From positions 1-36,874 of the forward strand of contig CAIKLM010000004.1 in the NCBI GenBank assembly GCA_903828235.1: a stretch of 36,874 nt of DNA, written 5' to 3'. The notes under the pieces are model-generated. The model made no database searches. It was not told where the DNA came from and was given only the letters and a program-made list of their open reading frames with translations. Of the stretch, positions 15,026-25,083 are shown in pieces. This DNA is from an uncultured beta proteobacterium. GTDB lineage: Bacteria; Pseudomonadota; Gammaproteobacteria; Burkholderiales; Burkholderiaceae_C. Each line of letters starts with the position of its first letter. Positions within the stretch are counted from its first letter, which is position 1. The translations under genes were made by a program, and so were the position numbers.

Positions 15026-15469
15026 TCAGAGCCGCGTCTCGCCGCCGTCGCGCGGCGTGAAGTCGATGGCGGCGGAGTTGATGCAGTAGCGCTCGCCGGT
15101 TGGCTCGGGACCGTCGGGGAAGACGTGTCCGAGGTGCGAGCCGCAGGTGCGGCACCGCACCTCCACGCGGACCATGCCGTGGCTCTTGTCGACGACGCGC
15201 TCGATGACCTCGGCGCCGGCCGCCGTGTGGTAGCTGGGCCAGCCGCAGCCGGCGTCGAACTTGGTGTCGCTCTCGAACAGCACCGTGCCACAGCCCACGC
15301 AGCGGTACTGGCCGTCCTCCCAGTGGTCCCAGTAGCGCCCGGTGAAGGCGCGCTCGGTGGCGGCGTGGCGCGCCACCTGGTACTGCATCGGGTCGAGCTG
15401 GTTGCGCCACTCGGCGTCGGGCTTGCGCACCGGGTAGCGCGGGTCGTCGTGGTCGTGGGGGTGGCTCAT
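15026..15469 (-). CDS. msrB: Peptide-methionine (R)-S-oxide reductase MsrB
   Basis: MsrB reduces methionine-R-sulfoxide in proteins, in the cytoplasm here as no signal peptide is visible. The 147-residue protein has both zinc pairs (CVGCG and CRTCG), the CGWPSYHTA motif, the [12 protein letters not shown] loop, and the resolving/catalytic segment RYCINSAA with the catalytic Cys at about residue 129. The start [14 protein letters not shown] is chosen because the His/Asp-rich N terminus is usual for this family; an in-frame ATG at 15604 would add 45 residues of non-conserved sequence and overlap the region upstream of the liv cluster. bolA follows after 8 bp. The septation gene yciB, which I recall between msrB and bolA in many relatives, is absent. 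Confidence 0.95.
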   Translation of the reverse strand: MSHPHDHDDPRYPVRKPDAEWRNQLDPMQYQVARHAATERAFTGRYWDHWEDGQYRCVGCGTVLFESDTKFDAGCGWPSYHTAAGAEVIERVVDKSHGMVRVEVRCRTCGSHLGHVFPDGPEPTGERYCINSAAIDFTPRDGGETRL

Positions 15470-15631
15470 GGCGAAGGCAAGCTGGCGGCGGAGGCCGCCA
15501 CGATGCCCCGGATTGTCGTCCGCGCGGGATACCCGTGGCCCCGGCGTGTTGTCCCGCCGGCGACACCACTGCGGGAACGTCCTGAGGAGCAGGGCTTTCG
15601 GCATCCGTTACCTTCCGCCACGTTACGCGAT

Positions 15632-15667
15632 CCCCGCGATCCCCGCGACCCCCGCGACCCCCGAGAC
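15632..15667. repeat. Four tandem 9-bp units before the binding-protein gene
   Basis: The unit CCCCGCGAY occurs at 15632-15640, 15641-15649 and 15650-15658, with a variant CCCCGAGAC at 15659-15667, just upstream of the AAGGAGA ribosome site of the binding-protein gene. Multiples of 9 bp would shift promoter-to-start spacing if copy number varies. Confidence 0.7.
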
Positions 15668-15684
15668 CCTCAAGGAGACACGTC

Positions 15685-16929
15685 ATGCCCCTGCATTTCA
15701 AGCGCCGCCTGTTCGGTGCCACGGTGGCCGCCACCGCCCTGCTCAGCACGGGGCTGGTGTTCGCGCAAGCCGGACAGACCGTCAGGATCGCCTTCATGGA
15801 CCCCCTGTCGGGCCCGTTTGCCAACGTCGGCCAGAACCAGCTCAAGAGCTGGCAGTTCACGGCCGAGGAGCTGAGCAAGAAGAACAGCGCCGGCGTCAAG
15901 TTCGAGATCGTCCCGTTCGACAACAAGGGCTCCCCGCAGGAGAGCCTGAACACGCTGAAGGCGGCCATCGACCAGGGCATCCGCTACGTCACGCAGGGCA
16001 ACGGCTCGGGCGCCGCCGCGGCCATCCTCGACGCCGTGCAGAAGCACAACGAGCGCAACCCGGGCAAGGAGGTGGTGTTCCTGAACTACGCCGCCGTCGA
16101 CCCCGCGCTCACCAACGAGCGCTGCTCGTACTGGCACTTCCGGCTCGACGCCGACACCTCCCAGAAGATGGAGGCGCTCACGAGCTACATGAAGGACGTG
16201 CCGAGCGTCAAGAACGTCTACCTGATCAGCCAGAACTACGCGCACGGCCAGCAGGTCAACCGCTTCTTCAAGGAAATCATGGCGCGCAAGCGCCCCGACG
16301 TGAAGATCGTCGGCGAGGACCTGCATCCGCTGGGCCAGGTGAAGGACTTCGCGCCCTTCGTTGCCAAGATCAAGGCCAGCGGCGCCGACAGCATCGTCAC
16401 CGGCAACTGGGGCCAGGACCTGACGCTGCTGGTCAAGGCGGCCAAGGACGCCGGCCTGAACGCGGCTTTCTACACGTACTACGCCGGCGTCAGCGGCACC
16501 CCCACCGCGCTGGCCGCGGGCGTGGGCGGGCCGGTGCGCGTGGTGGCCTATGGCCACAACAGCCTGCCCGACCCCATCAAGCGCATGCAGGACGATTTCA
16601 AGAAGCGCTTCAACGACGACTACTACACCTACGCCACCTACAACGGCATCGCGATGCTGATTGAAGGCATCACCCGGGCCAAGTCGACCGATCCCGTCAA
16701 GGTGGCCGCGGCCATGAGCGGCATGAAGTTCCGGGGCTTTGCCGGCGAGGTCGAGATGCGCCGGGCCGATCACCAGCTGCTGCAGCCGCTGTTCATCACC
16801 GAGTGGCGCAAGGCCGACGCGAAGAACCCCTACAGCGTCGAGAACACCGGCTGGAACTTCCAGCCGGTCAAGGAGATCCCGGCCTTCGTGGCCGCGACGC
16901 CGACCTCGTGCCAGATGAAGCGGCCTTGA
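15685..16929 (+). CDS. ABC transporter substrate-binding protein, branched-chain amino acid (HAAT) type
   Basis: This is the periplasmic binding protein of the adjacent importer. The 414-residue precursor has a signal peptide (LFGATVAATALLSTGLVFAQ with cleavage near AQA). It then has a type I periplasmic fold opening with TVRIAFMDPLSGPFANVGQN, the usual start of LivJ/LivK-like proteins, and a hinge region KNVYLISQNYAHGQQVNRFF. The C-terminal lobe contains VAAAMSGMKFRGFAGEVEMR, which in this family follows the ligand cleft. AAGGAGA upstream is a good ribosome site. An 11-bp hairpin follows at 16955 before the permease genes, as is common when the binding protein is made in excess. Liv-type proteins bind amino acids but also aromatic or aliphatic acids and amides; the following acyl-CoA genes favour an acid, by inference. 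Confidence 0.93.
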   Translation: MPLHFKRRLFGATVAATALLSTGLVFAQAGQTVRIAFMDPLSGPFANVGQNQLKSWQFTAEELSKKNSAGVKFEIVPFDNKGSPQESLNTLKAAIDQGIRYVTQGNGSGAAAAILDAVQKHNERNPGKEVVFLNYAAVDPALTNERCSYWHFRLDADTSQKMEALTSYMKDVPSVKNVYLISQNYAHGQQVNRFFKEIMARKRPDVKIVGEDLHPLGQVKDFAPFVAKIKASGADSIVTGNWGQDLTLLVKAAKDAGLNAAFYTYYAGVSGTPTALAAGVGGPVRVVAYGHNSLPDPIKRMQDDFKKRFNDDYYTYATYNGIAMLIEGITRAKSTDPVKVAAAMSGMKFRGFAGEVEMRRADHQLLQPLFITEWRKADAKNPYSVENTGWNFQPVKEIPAFVAATPTSCQMKRP

Positions 16930-16954
16930 TGGCCCTCCGCGACTGAGCCGACTG

Positions 16955-16986
16955 GCGCGGCGCCCTCGGGCGCCGCGCTTGCTTTA
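16955..16986 (+). terminator. Strong hairpin between binding protein and livH
   Basis: GCGCGGCGCCC (16955-16965) and GGGCGCCGCGC (16968-16978) form a perfect 11-bp inverted repeat with a 2-base centre (a stem of about 10 bp with a 4-base loop), followed by TTGCTTT. It looks like an intrinsic terminator or a 3' stabiliser that lets the binding-protein message exceed that of the membrane genes. Confidence 0.6.
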
Positions 16987-17021
16987 CCAGCGACCCCGGC
17001 GCGCCCGATGCCGTCGACACG

Positions 17022-18047
17022 ATGGACGCCAGCTACTTCCTGATCTCGCTCCTCAACGGCCTGTCGGTCGGCCTGCTGCTGTTCATGCTGGCCTCCGGGC
17101 TGACGCTGATTTTCAGCATGATGGGTGTGCTGAACTTCGCGCACGCGAGCTTCTACATGCTCGGCGCCTACGTCGCCTACACCATCACGCAGGCCGTGGG
17201 CTTCTGGTGGGGGCTGCTGATCGCGCCGCCCGTCGTCGGCGTGCTGGGGGCCCTGTTCGAGCGCTTTGCGCTGCGGCGGGTGCACAAGTTCGGGCATGTG
17301 CCGGAACTGCTCATCACCTTCGGCCTGAGCTACATCATCCTCGAGCTCGTGCAGCTCGTCTGGGGCCGCCAGGCGCTGAACTTCCTGCCGCCGGAAAGCC
17401 TGCGCGGGCCGCTGTTCACGATCGTGGACCTGCCCGACTCGCTGTCGATCGCCTGGGGCGACAAGCCACCCGTCTGCGCCAGCGTCGCCGGGGCCATCTG
17501 CACCAACTTCCCGGCCTTCCGCGCCTTCGGCATGGGGGTGGCGGTGCTGATGCTGATCGCGCTGTGGCTGGTGCTCACGCGCACCCGCCTGGGCCTGGTC
17601 ATCACCGCGGCGCTGACGCACCCCGAGGCTGTCGAGTCGCTCGGCCACAACGTCCCGCGCGTGTTCATGCTCGTCTTCGGCGGCGGCACGGCGCTGGCGG
17701 CGCTGGCCGGCGTGATCGGCGGCGCCCTGCGCGTCACCGAGCCGTCGATGGCGCTGGCGGTCGGTGCGGTCGTGTTCGCGGTGATCGTGATCGGCGGCAT
17801 GGGATCGCTGGCCGGTGCCTTCGTCGCCAGCGTCGGCCTCGGCGTGATCGAGAGCTTCGCGGTGGGCAGCGACCGCAGCATCGCCGACGGCCTGAAGGCC
17901 ATCGGCATGGCGGTCACCCCCGAAACCTTCGGCTACGCGGTGTGGAGCGTCAAGATCAGCCAGATCGCGGCGATCCTGCCCTTCCTGCTGCTGGTGCTGA
18001 TCCTGATCTTCCGGCCCAAGGGCCTGTTCGGCACGCGGGAGGGTTGA
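17022..18047 (+). CDS. livH: Branched-chain amino acid-type ABC transporter permease LivH
   Basis: This is one of two inner-membrane permeases of the importer. The 341-residue protein has about eight hydrophobic helices. It carries the LivH hallmarks GLTLIFSMMGVLNFAHASFY (helix 2, with the NFAHG-like motif), LLITFGLSYIILELVQLVWG, and near the end IGGMGSLAGAFVASVGLGVI, the EAA-like loop that contacts the ATPases. LivH proteins are usually 290-310 residues; this one has an extra periplasmic stretch around residues 120-165, including PPVCASVAGAICTNFP with two Cys. livM begins 4 bp after the stop. Confidence 0.93.
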   Translation: MDASYFLISLLNGLSVGLLLFMLASGLTLIFSMMGVLNFAHASFYMLGAYVAYTITQAVGFWWGLLIAPPVVGVLGALFERFALRRVHKFGHVPELLITFGLSYIILELVQLVWGRQALNFLPPESLRGPLFTIVDLPDSLSIAWGDKPPVCASVAGAICTNFPAFRAFGMGVAVLMLIALWLVLTRTRLGLVITAALTHPEAVESLGHNVPRVFMLVFGGGTALAALAGVIGGALRVTEPSMALAVGAVVFAVIVIGGMGSLAGAFVASVGLGVIESFAVGSDRSIADGLKAIGMAVTPETFGYAVWSVKISQIAAILPFLLLVLILIFRPKGLFGTREG

Positions 18048-18051
18048 GGCG

Positions 18052-19362
18052 ATGGCACGCATGCACGAGGGCCGTCCCCACTACCGCTTCCGGCCCTGGA
18101 ACGTCGGGCGCTGGATCGTCTGGGGCGCCTACGCGTTGATCCTCTGCGTGGCACCGCTGCTGTGGACGAGCAGCCTGTCGCACACCATGCTGTCGCAGAT
18201 GGGCATCGCCATCATCGGCTGCCTGGCCTTCAACATGCTGCTGGGGCAGGGCGGGATGCTCAGCTTCGGCCACGCGGTCTACTCGGGCCTGGGCTCGTTC
18301 TTCGCGATCCACACGCTGAACCTGGTCTCCGCCGGCAAGCTGGCCGTGCCGGTGAGCCTGATCCCGCTGGTGGCCGGTGTCTTCGGCATGCTGTTCGCGG
18401 TGCTGCTGGGCTGGGTGACGACCAAGAAGGCCGGCACGCCGTTCGCGATGATCACCCTCGGCGTCGGCGAGCTGGTGTGGGCGATGTCGCTGATGTTCCC
18501 CGGCTTCTTCGGCGGCGAGGGCGGCATCAGCGGGAACCGCGTCGCCGGCGAGAAGTTCCTGGGCATCACCTTCGGGCCGCAGATCCAGCTGTACTACCTG
18601 ATCGCGATCTACACCTTCGTGTGCACGGTGGCCATGTTCGCGTTCACGCGAACGCCGCTGGGTCGCATGCTCAACGCCGTTCGAGACAACCCCGAACGCG
18701 TCGAGTTCGTCGGCTACAACACGCAGTACGTGCGCTACACGGCCTTCATCGCCAGCGGCTTCTTCATGGGCATCTCGGGTGGTCTGGCGGCGCTGAACTT
18801 CGAGATCGTCACCGCCGAGGTCGTTAACGCCGCGCGCTCGGGGGCGCTGCTGCTGTTCACCTTCCTGGGCGGCGCGGTGTTCTTCTTCGGCCCCATCATC
18901 GGCGCGGTGCTGATGGTGCTGGCCCTGGTGCTGCTGTCCGAGCTGACGCTGGCTTGGCTGCTGTGGCTGGGCCTGGTCTTCACCTTCATGGTGATGTACG
19001 CGCCGGGCGGTATCTCGAGCCTGATCATGATGAACCTGCGTGTGGCCGCGTTCGGCAAGCTGCGGCCGCTGCTCGGCAGCTACCTGGCGCTGGCCGGCAC
19101 GGGTCTGGTCGTGCTGGCTGGCTCGGGCGCGATGATCGAGATGGTGTACCACCTTCAGCTCAACCAGGCGCTGGGTCCCGAGATGAAGTTCATGGGCGTC
19201 AAGCTCAACGCCAAGAGCCTGGACAGCTGGTTCGGCGCCGCCTTCGTGCTGGCGGTGGGCGTGGCGCTGTTCGAGCTGACGCGCCGGCAGTTCGTGCGCG
19301 AGTGGGACGCGACCCAGGAATGGATCGAGAAGGAAGTGAAGCGCCGGGAGGCCGCCCTGTGA
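18052..19362 (+). CDS. livM: Branched-chain amino acid-type ABC transporter permease LivM
   Basis: This is the second permease of the importer. It has the LivM signatures IAIIGCLAFNMLLGQGGMLSFGH (here the GQGGMLSFGHA motif) in the first third, TPLGRMLNAVRDNPERVEFVG as the cytoplasmic loop, and FLGGAVFFFGPIIGAVLM in the second half. At 436 residues it is longer than most LivM proteins (about 320-380). After the usual core there is an additional hydrophobic pair and a charged C-terminal tail (WDATQEWIEKEVKRREAAL). The gene starts 4 bp after livH and its stop overlaps the GTG start of livG, so the four genes are translationally linked. Confidence 0.92.
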   Translation: MARMHEGRPHYRFRPWNVGRWIVWGAYALILCVAPLLWTSSLSHTMLSQMGIAIIGCLAFNMLLGQGGMLSFGHAVYSGLGSFFAIHTLNLVSAGKLAVPVSLIPLVAGVFGMLFAVLLGWVTTKKAGTPFAMITLGVGELVWAMSLMFPGFFGGEGGISGNRVAGEKFLGITFGPQIQLYYLIAIYTFVCTVAMFAFTRTPLGRMLNAVRDNPERVEFVGYNTQYVRYTAFIASGFFMGISGGLAALNFEIVTAEVVNAARSGALLLFTFLGGAVFFFGPIIGAVLMVLALVLLSELTLAWLLWLGLVFTFMVMYAPGGISSLIMMNLRVAAFGKLRPLLGSYLALAGTGLVVLAGSGAMIEMVYHLQLNQALGPEMKFMGVKLNAKSLDSWFGAAFVLAVGVALFELTRRQFVREWDATQEWIEKEVKRREAAL

Positions 19363-20135
19363 CCGAGTTCGCCCTCGAACTGCGCGACGTGCGCAAGAGC
19401 TTCGGCAAGACCGAGATCATCCGCGGCGCCAGCCTGCAGGTGCGCCCCGGCGAGCGCGTGGCCATCATCGGCCCCAACGGCGCGGGCAAGAGCACGCTGT
19501 TCAACCTGATCAGCGGCCGCTTCGGCAGCACCAGCGGCGACATCCTGCTCGGTGGCCGCAAGATCGACGGCCTCAAGCCCTATGAGATCAACCGCCTGGG
19601 GCTGGCCCGCAGCTTCCAGGTGAGCAACCTGTTCACGCGCCTGTCGGTGTTCGAGAACCTGCGCTGCGCGGTGCTGTGGAGCCTGGGCTACCGGTACTCG
19701 TTCTGGCGCTTCCTGGCCGACGCGCACGACGCCAACGAGCGGGCCGAGGAGGTCATGGAGATGATCAAGCTGCACAAGCGGCGCGATGTCCAGGCCATGA
19801 ACCTGACCTACGCCGAGCAGCGGGCGCTGGAGATCGGCATCACCATCGCCGGCGGCGCGCAGGTGATCCTGCTCGATGAGCCCACGGCCGGCATGAGCAA
19901 GAGCGAGACGGCGCGCTTCGTCAACCTGATCCGCGAGATCACGGTGGGCAAGACGCTGCTGACCGTGGAGCACGACATGGGCGTGGTCTTCGGCCTGGCG
20001 GACAAGATCGCGGTGCTGGTGTACGGCGAGGTCATCGCCTTCGACACGCCCGAGCGCGTGCGCGCCAACGAGCGCGTGCAGGAGGCCTACCTCGGCAGCG
20101 TGCTGGCCGATCAGCAGGTTGCGGGGGCGCACTGA
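19359..20135 (+). CDS. livG: ABC transporter ATP-binding protein LivG
   Basis: This is the first ATPase of the importer, 258 residues. Walker A GPNGAGKST is at 38-46, the Q loop is in LARSFQVSNLF, and the signature is the LivG variant LTYAEQRALEIG in place of LSGGQ. Walker B is ILLDEPTAGMS and the switch His is in LTVEHDMGVVF. The Walker A Lys is intact. The GTG start (19359) overlaps the livM stop (GTGA), and its own stop TGA overlaps the ATG of livF by one base. The frame runs upstream as an unrelated Arg-rich peptide, which is a shadow of livM. Confidence 0.94.
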   Translation: MTEFALELRDVRKSFGKTEIIRGASLQVRPGERVAIIGPNGAGKSTLFNLISGRFGSTSGDILLGGRKIDGLKPYEINRLGLARSFQVSNLFTRLSVFENLRCAVLWSLGYRYSFWRFLADAHDANERAEEVMEMIKLHKRRDVQAMNLTYAEQRALEIGITIAGGAQVILLDEPTAGMSKSETARFVNLIREITVGKTLLTVEHDMGVVFGLADKIAVLVYGEVIAFDTPERVRANERVQEAYLGSVLADQQVAGAH

Positions 20136-20830
20136 TGCTTCAGGTCGACAAGCTGCACGCCTTCTACGGCAAGAGCCACGTCCTGCACGGCGTGAACTTC
20201 CAGGTCCGCGACGGCGAGATCGTGGCCCTGCTCGGGCGCAACGGCAGCGGCCGCAGCACCACCGTCAAGGCCGTGATGGGCCTGGTGGACCTGCAGGGCT
20301 CGGTGCAGTTCAAGGGCCGCGAGCTGCAGGGCCTGAAGGCCTTCGAGATCGCGCACACCGGCATCGGCTACGTGCCCGAGAACCGCGACATCTTTCCCAC
20401 GCTCACCGTGCACCAGAACCTGATGCTCGGCCAGAAGAGCGGCCAGAAGAACCCGCGCTGGACCTTCGACGACATGTACCGGCTGTTCCCGCGCCTGAAG
20501 GAACGCCAGTACACCGAGGCCGGCGTGCTCAGTGGCGGCGAGCAGCAGATGCTGACGCTGTGCCGCACGCTGATGGGCGACCCCGAGCTCATCATGATCG
20601 ACGAGCCCACCGAGGGCCTGGCGCCCAAGATCGTCGAGCTGGTGGCGGAGTACCTGCGCGAGCTCAAGCGGCGCGGCATCAGCGTGCTGCTGGTCGAGCA
20701 GAAGCTCACCATCGCGCTGGAGGTGGCCGACCGCTGCCTCGTCATGGGCCACGGCCAGATCGTGTTCGAGGGCACGCCGTCCGAACTGCGCGCCAACGCC
20801 TACATCCGCAAGGAGTGGCTGGAGGTCTGA
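20135..20830 (+). CDS. livF: ABC transporter ATP-binding protein LivF, Walker A Lys replaced by Arg
   Basis: This is the second ATPase of the importer, 231 residues. The family-typical features are present: MLQVDKLHAFYGKSHVLHGV at the start, GYVPENRDIFPTLTV (Q loop and beyond), the signature LSGGEQQMLTLCR, Walker B LIMIDEPTEGLAP and the switch His region replaced by LLVEQKLTIAL, as in LivF. Walker A reads GRNGSGRST (residues 34-42) so the invariant Lys is Arg40. Such a change usually reduces ATP hydrolysis; since LivG keeps its Lys, the pair could be asymmetric. I recall similar Arg variants in LivF of other betaproteobacteria, so it may be inherited and functional. Confidence 0.93.
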   Translation: MLQVDKLHAFYGKSHVLHGVNFQVRDGEIVALLGRNGSGRSTTVKAVMGLVDLQGSVQFKGRELQGLKAFEIAHTGIGYVPENRDIFPTLTVHQNLMLGQKSGQKNPRWTFDDMYRLFPRLKERQYTEAGVLSGGEQQMLTLCRTLMGDPELIMIDEPTEGLAPKIVELVAEYLRELKRRGISVLLVEQKLTIALEVADRCLVMGHGQIVFEGTPSELRANAYIRKEWLEV

Positions 20831-20873
20831 GCCACCGTCGCGGGCGGGACAGCCTGCCGCCGACGCACGCTCC

Positions 20874-20892
20874 TAGAATCGAACGACCGTTC
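20874..20892 (+). promoter_or_regulatory. Promoter-like TAGAAT box with overlapping GAACG-AC-CGTTC operator
   Basis: TAGAAT (20874-20879) resembles a sigma-70 -10 element. GAACGACCGTTC (20881-20892) is a perfect inverted repeat with a 2-bp centre lying where transcription would begin. Short palindromes of this form are bound by TetR-family regulators of fatty acid or branched-chain catabolism (FadP/PsrA-like); the assignment to one family is inference. It precedes the beta-oxidation operon. Confidence 0.5.
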
Positions 20893-20907
20893 ACTTTTGT
20901 CCTGCTG

Positions 20908-20914
20908 AAGGAGG
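20908..20914 (+). promoter_or_regulatory. Consensus ribosome binding site of the fused beta-oxidation gene
   Basis: AAGGAGG, a near-perfect Shine-Dalgarno, lies 4 bases before ATG 20919 and fixes this start. Confidence 0.75.
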
Positions 20915-20918
20915 CCCC

Positions 20919-23015
<2,097 letters not shown>

Positions 23016-23054
23016 CCCGCCTCACCCGACCCCGCACGAACGAGGAGCCGCACC

Positions 23055-24230
23055 ATGACATCCGCCGTCATCGTCTCGACCGCCCGCACGCCCCTGGCCA
23101 AGAGCTGGAAGGGCGCCTTCAACATGACGCATGGCGCCACGCTGGGCGGGTTTGCCGTGCAGGCTGCCGTCGAGCGTGCCGGCATCGACCCCGGCGCGGT
23201 GGACGACGTGCTGATGGGCTGCGCCAACCCCGAGGGCGCCACCGGCTGGAACATCGCGCGCCAGGTGGCGCTGCGCGCCGGCCTGCCCATCACCGTCAGC
23301 GGCGCCACCGTCAACCGCTTCTGCTCCAGCGGCCTGCAGACCATCGCGCTGGCCGCGCAGCGCATCATCGCCGGCGAGGGCGACGTGTACGTGGCCGGTG
23401 GCGTCGAGAGCATCTCCTGCGTGCAGCAGGAGATGAACATGCACATGTTCCAGGACGGCTGGCTCAAGGAGCACAAGCCCGAGATCTACTGGCCGATGCT
23501 GCAGACGGCCGAGCAGGTGGCCAAGCGCTACAACGTGGCCAAGGAGCGCATGGACCGCTTCGGCGCCGAGAGCCAGCAGAAGGCCTGTGCGGCGCAGGAG
23601 CAGGGCCGATTCAAGGACGAGATCGTGCCCGTGACGGTGACGGCCGGCGTGGCCGACGCGGTGATGGGCCTGCGCAGCAAGGAGGTCACCGTCAGCGCCG
23701 ACGAGGGCCTGCGCCCGGGCACCACCTTCGAGGCCGTGCAGGGCATCCGCTCGGCCGTGCCCGGCGGCGTGGTGACGGCGGGCAACGCCAGCCAGTTCTC
23801 CGACGGCGCCGGCGCCTGCGTGGTGGTCAGCGAGGCCTACGCGCAGCAGAAGGGCCTGAAGCCCCTGGGCCGCTTCCTCGGCTTCGCGGTGGCCGGCTGC
23901 GAGCCCGACGAGATGGGCATCGGCCCGGTGTTCGCCGTGCCCAAGCTGCTCAAGCGCCTGGGCCTGACGGTGGACGACATCGACCTGTGGGAGCTCAACG
24001 AGGCCTTTGCCGTGCAGGTGCTGTACTGCGCCGACCGCATCGGCATCCCGATGGACCGCCTCAACGTCAACGGCGGCGCCATCGCGCTGGGCCACCCCTA
24101 CGGCGTGAGCGGCCAGCGCCTCACCGGCCATGCGCTGATCGAAGGCCGGCGCCGCGGCGCCAAGCGGGTGTGCATCACCATGTGCGTGGGTGGCGGCATG
24201 GGCGCGGCGGGCATCTTCGAGGTGCTGTGA
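23055..24230 (+). CDS. Acetyl-CoA acyltransferase (beta-ketothiolase)
   Basis: This thiolase performs the last step of beta-oxidation, cleaving 3-ketoacyl-CoA to acetyl-CoA and a shortened acyl-CoA. The 391-residue length is normal for a degradative thiolase. The nucleophile Cys90 lies in [16 protein letters not shown], His347 in [12 protein letters not shown] and the second catalytic Cys377 in [18 protein letters not shown]. The motif GHPYG stands in place of the usual GHPIG, a variant seen in some thiolases. It forms the FadA partner of the upstream fused gene. A GAGGAG ribosome site is 6 bases upstream. Its TGA overlaps the GTG start of the next gene. Confidence 0.94.
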   Translation: MTSAVIVSTARTPLAKSWKGAFNMTHGATLGGFAVQAAVERAGIDPGAVDDVLMGCANPEGATGWNIARQVALRAGLPITVSGATVNRFCSSGLQTIALAAQRIIAGEGDVYVAGGVESISCVQQEMNMHMFQDGWLKEHKPEIYWPMLQTAEQVAKRYNVAKERMDRFGAESQQKACAAQEQGRFKDEIVPVTVTAGVADAVMGLRSKEVTVSADEGLRPGTTFEAVQGIRSAVPGGVVTAGNASQFSDGAGACVVVSEAYAQQKGLKPLGRFLGFAVAGCEPDEMGIGPVFAVPKLLKRLGLTVDDIDLWELNEAFAVQVLYCADRIGIPMDRLNVNGGAIALGHPYGVSGQRLTGHALIEGRRRGAKRVCITMCVGGGMGAAGIFEVL

Positions 24231-25063
24231 CCGTGGCGCTCCGGCCGGTCTGGGTGCGGGCGCTGGCGGCACTGCTTCTGGCCCTGCTGGCCGGTGCGTC
24301 GGCCGCCGTCCCGAGGCCCGAGGAGAGCCGGGCCGAGGCCGACACCATCTCCAGTGTGATGCTGGGCTTCCACCACCGCGACTGCGCGTTCGCGGTGAAG
24401 CACCTCAACAGCGGCCTGAAGGCCCGCTACCCGGGCATCTACGTGCTGGCCGGCTCGATGTACGAGGAAGGCCTGTGCCTGAAGGCCAGCTGGGAGCAGG
24501 CCGAGCGCATGTACCTGCGGGCGCACGAGGCCGGCCACGGAGCTGGGCTGCTGCGACTGGTGGCCGGCCTGGCGCGTGACAACCGCGATATCGGCGCCGC
24601 GCTGTGGTGGGTACAGCGGGCCAGCGGCGCGGTGCTCCCGGACGACTGCCGGGTGGGCGACGCCGAGCGCGCTGACCCCGAGGCCTTCGTCCGCGCGCTG
24701 CGCGGCTGGCCGGCCGGCCGGGCCGAGGCCTGCGCCTACGTGGCCGGGGTGCTGGCCTTCCTGGTGGGCGACGCCGAGTACCCGCGTTCCTCCATCGCGC
24801 TGGGTCTGACCGGCCGCGTCGAGCTGCGCTACACGCCGGCCGTCGAGCGCATGGAGTGGAAGACGCTGGAGATCACCGAGCAGGCGCTCTACGGCGTGGC
24901 CAGCGGCGACACCGTGGGCGACCGCCGCTCGCGCAAGTTCCGCCAGCAGTTCGAGACGGCGATGAAAGAGCTCGGCGCCAACGCGCTGAAGCGCTTCAGC
25001 CGGCCCGCGGGTGTGGATCCGGCGTGGCTGCTGCGCGTCGAGTTCGTGTTCGACCTGCGCTGA
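24227..25063 (+). CDS. Secreted protein of unknown function, Sel1-like helical and TonB-C-like parts
   Basis: I do not recognise this 278-residue protein as a named family. The first 25 or so residues form a signal peptide ([19 protein letters not shown]). A middle region with [40 protein letters not shown] and ALWWVQRAS resembles Sel1-type helical repeats, the Gly/Ala-helix pairs that mediate protein contacts. The end ([20 protein letters not shown] to [11 protein letters not shown]) has alternating strands, with a weak likeness to TonB C-terminal domains. Four Cys outside the signal could form disulfides in the periplasm. The GTG start overlaps the thiolase stop (GTGA), so translation is coupled; GTG 24233 is an alternative. 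Its place inside a beta-oxidation operon is unexpected for an exported protein. Confidence 0.7.
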   Translation: MTVALRPVWVRALAALLLALLAGASAAVPRPEESRAEADTISSVMLGFHHRDCAFAVKHLNSGLKARYPGIYVLAGSMYEEGLCLKASWEQAERMYLRAHEAGHGAGLLRLVAGLARDNRDIGAALWWVQRASGAVLPDDCRVGDAERADPEAFVRALRGWPAGRAEACAYVAGVLAFLVGDAEYPRSSIALGLTGRVELRYTPAVERMEWKTLEITEQALYGVASGDTVGDRRSRKFRQQFETAMKELGANALKRFSRPAGVDPAWLLRVEFVFDLR

Positions 25064-25083
25064 ATCCTGGCGCTCGTCATCCC

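Noticed and set aside
15603..15667. CCCCGCGA repeats as a CRISPR array
   Set aside because: Units are only 9 bp, directly adjacent, and without spacers; no cas gene is present.
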